NCBI GenBank assembly: GCA_902521615.1
Contig: CABYSJ010000002.1
Location: 31,615 to 95,614 of the forward strand
Direction: 5' to 3'
Source of the DNA: an uncultured Pelagibacteraceae bacterium
GTDB taxonomy: Bacteria; Pseudomonadota; Alphaproteobacteria; Pelagibacterales; Pelagibacteraceae
DNA: 64,000 nt
In this document: in pieces, positions 49,426 to 57,166 of the stretch
Layout: each line of letters begins with the position of its first letter
How positions within the stretch are numbered: position 1 is the stretch's first letter
Made by a program: the position numbers and the translations under genes
Notes under the pieces: generated by a model
Told to the model about the DNA's origin: nothing
The model's input: only the letters and a program-made list of their open reading frames with translations
Database searches by the model: none

Positions 49426-50763
49426 ATGAATTTATTAAAAGATGAAGTTTCTGCGTTAGTAAGAAAACTTGCTGTACCAGCAAGTGTAGGAACCTTATTC
49501 CAAACACTTTATACAATCGTAGATACTTTTTATGCAGGAAAAATATCTCCAGAAGCCTTATCTGCTTTGAGCAAGTCTTTTCCGATATATTTTTTGATTA
49601 TTGCGACATCCATTGGAGTTACCGTAGCGGGAACATCTTTGATTGGCAGCAGTATCGGAGAAAAAAACGAAAAAAATGTTTTAAGTTATTTTGGAAATGT
49701 AATCATTTATTCGATTATAATCTCGATATTTGTATCTATTTTAGGATTTGCTTTTGGTGAAAAGATATTCCTATTAATGAATTCCTCTCAAGAAGTAACA
49801 ATTCTTGGACTTGAATATATAAATGTAATTTTTCTAGGTACGATATTATTTATTTTAGTAGTAGCATTAAATTCATTCTTACACGCAGAAGGAGATACTA
49901 AAACTTACAGAAATGTTCTAATATTTTCTTTTTTCTTAAACATTATTTTAAATCCAATTTTTATATTTGGTTTTTTATTTATTCCACCATTAGGAATAAC
50001 TGGTATTGGGATAGCAACTTTAATTGCTCAATTTGTATCTTTGTTAGTTATTTTGATAAAAATATTAAATAATCAAAGAATTAAACAAATAACTTTAGAC
50101 CATTTCAAAGCTAAATTTTTTTTCTTAAAAAATATTTTTTTTCAATCAATGCCAATTACAATTGCCATATTAGGGTATTCTATTGCTGCAACAATTGTTT
50201 TTACATATGTTGGGTTATTTGGCGAATATGCTGTAGCAGGGTATGGATCTGCCACAAGAATTGAGCAAGTAGTTTTGTTACCAATATTAGGAATTAATAC
50301 AGCAATAATTTCTATAATAGCGCAAAATATTGGTGCAAAATATTACGATAGAGTTGAGCAATCCTATTTTACCTCAATAAAATACGGTCTATTTATAATG
50401 TTAATCGCTGGTGTAGTTATTTTTATAAGTGCTGACATTGTTCCTAAATTCTTTTCTTCAAACCAAGAGGTAATTATGCATGGCTCGATGTACCTTAAGA
50501 TTTCTGCATTTATTTTGCCTGCTTATCCAATATTTTTCTTATCAAATGGATTTTTTATGGCTTTAAAAAAATCTGAAAAAGCCATGGTTAATAATATTGC
50601 CAGAAATGTTATAGTGCCAGTTTTATCTTTTTACATTGCAAAGTATTTAAATGCAGATTTTAAAACTTTTTTTTATATTTGGGCTATCTTTCAATGGTTC
50701 ATATCATTGATGTTACTATTTTATGTCAAATATTATATTAAACATAAATTAACTAATATTTAA
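49426..50763 (+). CDS. MATE-family multidrug/Na+ antiporter
   Basis: A 445-residue integral membrane protein with about 12 helices in two homologous halves. The MATE opening reads LAVPASVGTLFQTLYTIVDT, then SIGVTVAGTSLIGSSIGEKN; the second half has GYGSATRIEQVVLLPILGIN. These proteins export cationic compounds or metabolites in exchange for Na+ or H+. The substrate is not predictable. A short secreted nuclease gene follows after 12 bp on the same strand. Confidence 0.92.
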   Translation: MNLLKDEVSALVRKLAVPASVGTLFQTLYTIVDTFYAGKISPEALSALSKSFPIYFLIIATSIGVTVAGTSLIGSSIGEKNEKNVLSYFGNVIIYSIIISIFVSILGFAFGEKIFLLMNSSQEVTILGLEYINVIFLGTILFILVVALNSFLHAEGDTKTYRNVLIFSFFLNIILNPIFIFGFLFIPPLGITGIGIATLIAQFVSLLVILIKILNNQRIKQITLDHFKAKFFFLKNIFFQSMPITIAILGYSIAATIVFTYVGLFGEYAVAGYGSATRIEQVVLLPILGINTAIISIIAQNIGAKYYDRVEQSYFTSIKYGLFIMLIAGVVIFISADIVPKFFSSNQEVIMHGSMYLKISAFILPAYPIFFLSNGFFMALKKSEKAMVNNIARNVIVPVLSFYIAKYLNADFKTFFYIWAIFQWFISLMLLFYVKYYIKHKLTNI

Positions 50764-50775
50764 TAATTTTTAAAT

Positions 50776-51303
50776 ATGTTTTTTACAAAAAGGAAAGCGA
50801 TAATTTTAATTATAATTTGTTCGATTTTTTTTATTCTCACATATAACGATGTAAGATCTGAAGAGATTAAAGAAATTTCTGGAAATGCTCAAATTATTGA
50901 TGGTGATACAATAAAAATAAATTCAAAAAAGATAAGATTGCATGGAATTGATGCGCCTGAATTCAAGCAAATGTGTAAAAAACCATATCTAACAATAATT
51001 TTTTTTAATTTTACTAAAGATTATCCATGTGGAAAAATTTCAACTCAAAAATTACAAAAAAAAATAAATAACAAAGAAATAACTTGTAAAATTTTGGATA
51101 TTGACAGATATAAAAGATTAATTGGAGAGTGCTATAAAAGAAATTTAAATCTGAATTCTTGGCTAGTTTCAAACGGTTATGCAGTAGCTTATAGAAAATA
51201 CTCAAAAAAATATATATTAAACGAAATTAATGCTAAAAATGAAAAAAAAGGCCTTTGGCAAGGTAAATTTGAAATGCCATGGGACTTTAGAAGAAAAAAA
51301 TAA
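50776..51303 (+). CDS. secreted thermonuclease (staphylococcal nuclease-like)
   Basis: A 175-residue SNase-domain protein with an N-terminal membrane/signal segment (IILIIICSIFFILTYNDVRS). The nuclease core shows IIDGDTIKINSKKIRLHGID then APEFKQMC, with the Ca2+ Asp residues and first catalytic Arg, and the second Arg in DIDRYKRLIGECY. The C-terminal GLWQGKFEMPWDFRR is typical. It would hydrolyse DNA or RNA outside the cytoplasm, perhaps to recover phosphate and nucleosides. Extra Cys residues may form disulfides. Convergent with soxG at a 2-bp gap. Confidence 0.9.
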   Translation: MFFTKRKAIILIIICSIFFILTYNDVRSEEIKEISGNAQIIDGDTIKINSKKIRLHGIDAPEFKQMCKKPYLTIIFFNFTKDYPCGKISTQKLQKKINNKEITCKILDIDRYKRLIGECYKRNLNLNSWLVSNGYAVAYRKYSKKYILNEINAKNEKKGLWQGKFEMPWDFRRKK

Positions 51304-51305
51304 GT

Positions 51306-51869
51306 TTATAATCTTGAAGCACAGTCTTCAATCCAAGAACAAAGATGTTCAGCAAAAGATCTTCTAACAAACAGATTTAAAATATTTTCATCTTTATGGT
51401 GCAGAATCACATCTACATGATTTAAAACTGTCTGAGTTGTTGATCCTTTCTTTTTTTTAAATTCATTAAAATTAAAGGGAGATCCTGCTGAAAAGATTTC
51501 ATAGACATTTTCACCTTTAAGTTCTAATTGAACAAATTGATCTGTTACATCTATAACAGCTCCTAAATTTGTTTTTGAAATACTATCAAATAACATTTCA
51601 TATAGATCGGATTTGTTAGTGTCTTTATTTGCCAGCTCATTTGAGATTATCATCCATTCGTCTGGACTAAGCCATATTGCTGTTAATTTATCACCTGTTG
51701 TTGAAGTGTTTGCTTCTGTAGGTAAGATCATATTAAGATTTTTACCAACATTTGTTAAAAATTCTCTTTTTTTACCTCTCAAATTAATTTTTATTACTGG
51801 AGAGATTTCCTTTACAGAAATACTTCCTTGTTTAATTTCATTTTTAATAACTGAATTATAATTAAGCAT
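51306..51869 (-). CDS. soxG: sarcosine oxidase subunit gamma
   Basis: The 187-residue gamma subunit of heterotetrameric sarcosine oxidase. It shows the GcvT-like fold features TAIWLSPDEWMIIS, DVTDQFVQLELKG and the C-terminal LFVRRSFAEHLCSWIEDCA. It is structural rather than catalytic. Last gene in the leftward operon and overlaps soxA by 8 bp. The order soxB-soxD-soxA-soxG is the standard one. Confidence 0.92.
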   Translation of the reverse strand: MLNYNSVIKNEIKQGSISVKEISPVIKINLRGKKREFLTNVGKNLNMILPTEANTSTTGDKLTAIWLSPDEWMIISNELANKDTNKSDLYEMLFDSISKTNLGAVIDVTDQFVQLELKGENVYEIFSAGSPFNFNEFKKKKGSTTQTVLNHVDVILHHKDENILNLFVRRSFAEHLCSWIEDCASRL

Positions 51870-54867
51870 TTAACCTCTCATTTTTCTCATCATAAAATAC
51901 TGGTTTCGCAACAGTGACATTAATATTTTTATTTTCCATGGGCACAAAAAGTTTTTTTCCCATCATATCTTTTCCACCTCTAACTACTGCAAGTGCTATT
52001 GATTTCTTTAGGTTTGGACTGAAATAACTTGAAGTTACATGTCCAAGCATTTCTACTGGACTTTGATTTAACTCAGAAACTATTTGTGCTCCTTCTTCTA
52101 AAACAATATTTGGATCATCAGTCAATAAACCTACTAATTGCTTTCTATCTTCTCTCATTGTATCAGATCTATAAAGAGATCTTTTTCCTATGAAATCGTA
52201 TTTCTTCTTGCTTACTATCCAATCCATTTGAAGATCGATAGGAGTCATTGTTCCATCTGTATCTTGACCAACAATGATAAAACCTTTTTCTGCCCTTAAT
52301 AAGTGCATTGTCTCAGTTCCATAAGGAGTAATTTTAAACTCTTGACCTGCTTCCATGCATTTTTTCCATAAATCTTTTCCATAACTTGCTTGAACATTGA
52401 TTTCGTAGCTATGTTCACCAGTAAAACTAATCCTCATTATTCTGCACTGAATGCTTCCAATATTTGCTTCTTTGAATGACATGTGAGGAAAATTTTCATC
52501 TGATAAATCTAAATCAGGAATTATTTTTTTAAGAATTTTTTTACTATTAGGTCCGCATAAACTAGCTGTAGCAAAATGATCTGTTACAGAGGTCAAGTAA
52601 ACATCAAGCTCAGGCCATTCTGTTTGAAGATAGTCTTCAAGTTTACCTAAAACATTTGCTGCTCCACCAGTTGTTGTGGTCATGATGTAATGATTTTCAC
52701 CTAATCTTGTTGTAACTCCATCATCATAAACCATACCATCCTCATTTAGCATTAGGCCATATCTACATTTTCCTATAGCTAATTTTGACCACGCATTTGT
52801 GTAAACTCTATTTAAGAATTCAGAAGCATCACTTCCTTGAATATCAATTTTACCAAGAGTAGAGGCATCCAGTATACCAGCACTCTCTCTAGCAGCTTTA
52901 CTTTCTCTTTGAACTGCTTGATGCATAGTTTCTCCGTTAATAGGGTAGTACCATGCTCTCTTCCATTGACCGACATTTTCAAATTCAGCTTTATTTTCAA
53001 CATGCCAATCATTCATTGGCGTTCTTCTAAAAATATCAAAAAACTTTCCTACATTTCGACCTACAATAGTTCCAAATGTTAATGGTGTGTAAGGAGGTCT
53101 AAATGTAGTAGTTCCTAATTCTCCCATTTTAACACCAGCAGTATCTGCAATTATTCCTAATGCATGCATATTTCCTAGTTTACCTTGATCAGTTCCCATA
53201 CCTGTAGTTGTGTATCTTTTAACATGCTCAATAGATCTAAAACCCTCTCTTAATGCTAATTTTATATCTTTTGCCGTTGCATCGTTTTGATAATCTACAA
53301 ATGGTTTAGTTTTGCCCAAAGGTTTATCGGAAGGTAGTAACCAAATATTTCTTTTTGAATTTTCATGATCAATCTCGACTTTAATACTATCTAAATCTGT
53401 TTCATTAATATTTAGAGTATCTTTAAGCTTTTGATTTAAATTTTTAATGATTTCATCAATTTTAAAATCTCCACCACAAGATCCTACACTTATTTGTTCA
53501 GATGTATTCTGATTTGGTAAAAAAACTTTTTTTTCTTCATCAAATTTAAGTTTACTTCCTGATTGTGTATATAAATGTACAGCAGGTGTCCAGCCACCAG
53601 CAACTCCTAAGCAATCACATGAAATAGAAATTTTACTTCCAGTAACTGAAGTACCATCACTAGATAGTTTCATTATAGAAATACTATTTAGTCTTTTATA
53701 ACCAGTTGTATCAACAATCGAGTGTGACCAGTAAATTTTAATACCTACTTCTTTTACTTTTTTAACAATTTTACTTTCGGATTGCTCTCTAATATCAATT
53801 ATTGCTTCAACATTGATACCCTTGTTGTATAGTGACATGGCACTTTCATATGCACTATCATTATTAGTAAAAAAGATATTTTTACTACCACACGCAACAC
53901 CATAAAATTCACTGTATTTTTTTATTGCAGATGAAAGCATTATTCCTGGTCTATCATTATTATTAAATATCAAAGGTCTTTCTAATGCACCTGTAGCTAA
54001 AATAACTTTCTTAGCTCTAATTTTAAGAAGTCTTTGTCTGATTTTATTTGTTTTATCTTTTTCCTCTAAATGATCAGTTAGATTTTCTCTAGCCAAAAGA
54101 TAATTATATTGATGATAAGCAGCTACACTTGTTCTAGTTTTTATTTCAAGATTTTTTATATTTTTAAGTTCCTCTATTTCTTTTTTTAACCACTCAGAAG
54201 GAGTTTTATTATTAATTTTGTTAAACTCATTGTTTTCAAAAACAGTTGAGCCACCAAGTTCATTTTTTTCATCAACTAACAACGTTTTAAAATTATTTTT
54301 AGCTGCATTTTTTGCTGCTAATATTCCTGATATACCTGCGCCTACAACCAATACATCACAGTGAATATTTCGGTGGTCATAAATGTCAGGATCACTTGAT
54401 GTTGGTGATTTCCCCAAACCGGCTGAGTGTCGTATGAAAAATTCATATTTCTCCCAGAAACTAGCAGGCCACATAAATGTTTTATAATAAAAACCTGCTG
54501 GAAAAAAAGGTGAGAGAAAATTGTTTATTCCACCAATATCAAATTCAACACTTGGCCAACAATTTTGACTTGATGCCTCCAAACCTTCATAAATCTCTAC
54601 CTCAGTAGCTCTAACGTTGGGTTCCGTTCTGTTGTTGCCAGGGTTTATTTGAACAATAGCATTTGGCTCCTCTGAACCTGACGTCATTATTCCTCTTGGT
54701 CTATGATATTTAAAACTTCTTCCAACTAAATGAACATCATTTGCAAGTAATGCTGATGCTAAAGTATCGCCTTTAAATCCATGGTAAGTTTTGCCGTTAA
54801 ATTTAAAGGAAATTCTATTAGTTTCATCGATGTACTCACTGGATTTTACTCTTAAATTCTTAGTCAT
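51862..54867 (-). CDS. soxA: sarcosine oxidase subunit alpha
   Basis: The large subunit binds NAD+ and tetrahydrofolate and transfers the methyl-derived carbon to folate. The ATG at 54867 gives about 1001 residues (MTKNLRVKSS); an earlier ATG at 54891 would overlap soxD by 23 bases. An N-terminal ferredoxin-like segment (FKFNGKTYHGFKGDTLASAL) precedes the nucleotide-binding motif VLVVGAGISGILAAKNAAKN, and the C-terminal third is a GcvT-type aminomethyltransferase (MTPIDLQMDWIVSKKKYDFI). Full family length. Confidence 0.96.
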   Translation of the reverse strand: MTKNLRVKSSEYIDETNRISFKFNGKTYHGFKGDTLASALLANDVHLVGRSFKYHRPRGIMTSGSEEPNAIVQINPGNNRTEPNVRATEVEIYEGLEASSQNCWPSVEFDIGGINNFLSPFFPAGFYYKTFMWPASFWEKYEFFIRHSAGLGKSPTSSDPDIYDHRNIHCDVLVVGAGISGILAAKNAAKNNFKTLLVDEKNELGGSTVFENNEFNKINNKTPSEWLKKEIEELKNIKNLEIKTRTSVAAYHQYNYLLARENLTDHLEEKDKTNKIRQRLLKIRAKKVILATGALERPLIFNNNDRPGIMLSSAIKKYSEFYGVACGSKNIFFTNNDSAYESAMSLYNKGINVEAIIDIREQSESKIVKKVKEVGIKIYWSHSIVDTTGYKRLNSISIMKLSSDGTSVTGSKISISCDCLGVAGGWTPAVHLYTQSGSKLKFDEEKKVFLPNQNTSEQISVGSCGGDFKIDEIIKNLNQKLKDTLNINETDLDSIKVEIDHENSKRNIWLLPSDKPLGKTKPFVDYQNDATAKDIKLALREGFRSIEHVKRYTTTGMGTDQGKLGNMHALGIIADTAGVKMGELGTTTFRPPYTPLTFGTIVGRNVGKFFDIFRRTPMNDWHVENKAEFENVGQWKRAWYYPINGETMHQAVQRESKAARESAGILDASTLGKIDIQGSDASEFLNRVYTNAWSKLAIGKCRYGLMLNEDGMVYDDGVTTRLGENHYIMTTTTGGAANVLGKLEDYLQTEWPELDVYLTSVTDHFATASLCGPNSKKILKKIIPDLDLSDENFPHMSFKEANIGSIQCRIMRISFTGEHSYEINVQASYGKDLWKKCMEAGQEFKITPYGTETMHLLRAEKGFIIVGQDTDGTMTPIDLQMDWIVSKKKYDFIGKRSLYRSDTMREDRKQLVGLLTDDPNIVLEEGAQIVSELNQSPVEMLGHVTSSYFSPNLKKSIALAVVRGGKDMMGKKLFVPMENKNINVTVAKPVFYDEKNERLNA

Positions 54868-54868
54868 T

Positions 54869-55144
54869 TTATTGAGAAGGTGGTTTTTCACCCATTTTAT
54901 AAATTGCTTTTATTTCATCGTTAGATGTATCTCTAACCATATTAAACCATTTACGACAACCGTGTGCATGATTCCATCTTTCAAATTGAACACCTTTAAT
55001 ATTTTTTCTCATAAACAAATATTCTGCCCACTCGTCATCACTTAATTCTGTTGGTTGTTTAGGTCTTTCAATATGAGCTTCACCACCAGCTTTAAATTCT
55101 TGCTGATCACGTTCTCCACAGTATGGACAGTTTATTAAAAACAT
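54869..55144 (-). CDS. soxD: sarcosine oxidase subunit delta
   Basis: The 91-residue delta subunit carries a structural zinc site: INCPYCGERD near the N-terminus and the His/Cys cluster HAHGCRKWFN near residue 60. It assembles with the alpha/beta/gamma subunits. It starts on the base that ends soxB, showing tight coupling. Confidence 0.95.
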   Translation of the reverse strand: MFLINCPYCGERDQQEFKAGGEAHIERPKQPTELSDDEWAEYLFMRKNIKGVQFERWNHAHGCRKWFNMVRDTSNDEIKAIYKMGEKPPSQ

Positions 55145-56397
55145 TAATGAGCAACCGCTGCAGCCCCATGTTCATCAACAAGGTCTCCGCTTACAAATCT
55201 ATTTAAATTAAATGCAGCATTAAGTTTGTGTGGTTCATCATTTGCGATAGTATGTGCAAATAAATCCCCAGATCCAGGAGTTGCTTTAAATCCTCCAGTA
55301 CCCCAACCACAATTAAAGTATAATCCTTTAATTGAAGTTTTACTTAAAATTGGACTTGCGTCAGGACAAATATCTACTATTCCTCCCCATTGTCTTAACA
55401 TTCTCATTCTACTGAAAATTGGATATAATTCTAAAATAGCATTCAATGTTCCTTCAACTATTTGATGACTGCCTTTTTGAGTGTAAGAAACATAATCATC
55501 CGTTCCAGCACCAATGACCAATTCTCCTTTGTCAGATTGACTGACATAAGCGTGCACTGCGTTAGACATTACAACTGTATCTATAATTGGTTTTACAGGT
55601 TCAGAAACTAAAGCCTGTAAAGGTTTACTTTCAAGTGGAAGTCTTAGACCAGCCATATTAGCTATTACACTAGTATGACCAGCTGCAACTACACCAACTT
55701 TCTTAGTTTTTATAAATCCTTTTGTTGTTTCTATTCCTTCAACACTATCTCCATTTCTTTTTATTCCTTTAACTTCACAATTTTGAATAATATCAACACC
55801 CATTGCATCAGCTCCTCTAGCATATCCCCAAGCAACAGCATCATGTCTTGCTGTACCTGCTCTACGTTGTAAAGTTCCTCCTAAAACAGGGTATCTAATA
55901 TCTGGTGATGTATTTATAATTGGACAAAATTTTTTAACTTCTTCAGTGCTTAAGTAGACTGCATCAATTCCATTTAGTCTATTAGCATGTGTTCGTCTTT
56001 TTAAATCTCTAACATCTTGTAAATTATGTGCAAGGTTCATTACACCTCTTTGACTGAACATTACATTGTAGTTTAATTCTTGAGATAAACCTTCCCAAAT
56101 TTTTAATGCATGATCATATAATCCTGCACTGGCGTCCCATAAATAATTTGATCTAATAATAGTAGTATTACGACCAGTATTTCCTCCACCAATCCAACCT
56201 TTCTCGACTACAGCAATATTATTCATATTGTGTTTTTTTGCTAAATAGTAGGCCGTTGCTAATCCGTGGCCACCACCACCAACAATAATTGCATCGTACT
56301 CTTTTTTAGGAGCAGGATCTTTCCACGCTCTTTGCCAATTTTCATGATATGAAAGAGCATTTTTAATTAACGAAAATACTGAGTACTTATTTCTCAT
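55144..56397 (-). CDS. soxB: sarcosine oxidase subunit beta
   Basis: The 417-residue beta subunit holds FAD at the active site and covalent FMN. The FAD fold is [20 protein letters not shown] (about residue 36), then [35 protein letters not shown] contains the His that carries FMN in characterised enzymes, and the C-terminus has [20 protein letters not shown]. It oxidises sarcosine to glycine, giving H2O2 and 5,10-methylene-tetrahydrofolate. First gene of the operon; a promoter-sized gap with a dyad lies upstream. Confidence 0.97.
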   Translation of the reverse strand: MRNKYSVFSLIKNALSYHENWQRAWKDPAPKKEYDAIIVGGGGHGLATAYYLAKKHNMNNIAVVEKGWIGGGNTGRNTTIIRSNYLWDASAGLYDHALKIWEGLSQELNYNVMFSQRGVMNLAHNLQDVRDLKRRTHANRLNGIDAVYLSTEEVKKFCPIINTSPDIRYPVLGGTLQRRAGTARHDAVAWGYARGADAMGVDIIQNCEVKGIKRNGDSVEGIETTKGFIKTKKVGVVAAGHTSVIANMAGLRLPLESKPLQALVSEPVKPIIDTVVMSNAVHAYVSQSDKGELVIGAGTDDYVSYTQKGSHQIVEGTLNAILELYPIFSRMRMLRQWGGIVDICPDASPILSKTSIKGLYFNCGWGTGGFKATPGSGDLFAHTIANDEPHKLNAAFNLNRFVSGDLVDEHGAAAVAH

Positions 56398-56422
56398 AAT
56401 AATTGAATAATTACTTTATATA

Positions 56423-56438
56423 TATTGAATTTTCAATA
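56423..56438 (-). promoter_or_regulatory. dyad upstream of soxB, candidate operator
   Basis: TATTGAA (56423-56429) and TTCAATA (56432-56438) form a perfect 7-bp inverted repeat with a 2-base centre, 26 bases before the soxB start codon and overlapping an AT-rich -10-like region (TATATATAAAG on the minus strand). It lies in the only gap upstream of the operon. Size and position suit a dimeric repressor or activator site. No regulator gene is adjacent. Confidence 0.4.
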
Positions 56439-56464
56439 CAATCGCTTAATACACAATGTCATAC

Positions 56465-56556
56465 GGAAGAGTGGGTGAGAGGCTGAAACCAGTCGTTTGC
56501 TAAATGACCGTGCGAGGAAACTTGTACCGAGGGTTCGAATCCCTCCTCTTCCGCCA
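56465..56556 (+). tRNA. tRNA-Ser (anticodon GCU)
   Basis: Acceptor GGAAGAG pairs with CTCTTCC. The anticodon loop TTGCTAA lies between GTCGT and ATGAC, a long variable arm is typical of serine tRNA, the T-arm GGGTTCGAATCCC is intact, and G-CCA is encoded at 56553-56556. Divergent from soxB. Confidence 0.96.
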
Positions 56557-56565
56557 GTTATTTAA

Positions 56566-57135
56566 ATGGAAAAAAAAATGAAACTTAATCTCGGTTGTGG
56601 TTCAAACAAATTAGAAGGCTATGTGAATGTCGATAAATATGACACTTACAAACCAGATATCGTTCACGATTTGGAAAAATTTCCTTATCCTTTTAAAGAC
56701 AATTCTGTCAGTCATATATTACTTAGCCATGTACTTGAACATTTGGGTCAAAATCCCGATGTATTCAATTCAATTATAAAAGAACTTTATAGAATTTGCA
56801 GTAATAAGGCTTTAATTGATATAAGAGTTCCACATCCAAGACATGATGATTTTTTATCTGATCCTACCCATGTCAGACCAATAACGTTAATGACTTTACA
56901 TTTATATGATAAAAATCAAAATTTGAGATGGGAAAAAGAAAGGGCAGCAAATACACCTTTGGCTTTAATACATAACGTTAACTTTGTAATAAAAAAAGTG
57001 GAAAATCGTTTAGACAATAAATATATAACATTAATAGAAAATGGCACTGTAAAAAAAGAAGAATTGAATGATTTAGTACTCAAATACAATAACGTTGTTA
57101 AAGAAATGAAAATCATTTGGGAAGTTATAAAGTAA
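56566..57135 (+). CDS. SAM-dependent methyltransferase-like protein
   Basis: A 189-residue class I methyltransferase domain. The SAM-binding motif is MKLNLGCGSNKLEGYVNVD, followed by PDIVHDLEKFPYPFKDNSVS and SHVLEHLGQNPDVFNSIIKE, the pattern of Methyltransf_11/predicted SAM-dependent enzymes often linked with polysaccharide genes. IRVPHPRHDDFLSDPTHVRP is a conserved follow-on in this group. Two possible ATGs (56566, 56578) precede the motif. Substrate unknown. Its stop lies in the first copy of a 23-bp tandem duplication. Confidence 0.8.
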   Translation: MEKKMKLNLGCGSNKLEGYVNVDKYDTYKPDIVHDLEKFPYPFKDNSVSHILLSHVLEHLGQNPDVFNSIIKELYRICSNKALIDIRVPHPRHDDFLSDPTHVRPITLMTLHLYDKNQNLRWEKERAANTPLALIHNVNFVIKKVENRLDNKYITLIENGTVKKEELNDLVLKYNNVVKEMKIIWEVIK

Positions 57136-57166
57136 ACTCAAATGAAGTTATAAAGTAAACTAAAAT
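57121..57166. repeat. 23-bp tandem duplication across convergent gene ends
   Basis: Positions 57121-57143 and 57144-57166 are adjacent copies matching at 22 of 23 bases (only the 19th differs, C against A). The first copy holds the stop codon of the methyltransferase gene; the second holds the stop (TAG read on the minus strand at 57160-57162) of the transglycosylase gene. The single difference is what makes that TAG. Confidence 0.9.

Noticed and set aside
56398..56464. Glycine riboswitch upstream of the sarcosine oxidase operon
   Set aside because: The gap is 67 bp and lacks the paired glycine aptamer elements; only a short dyad is present.
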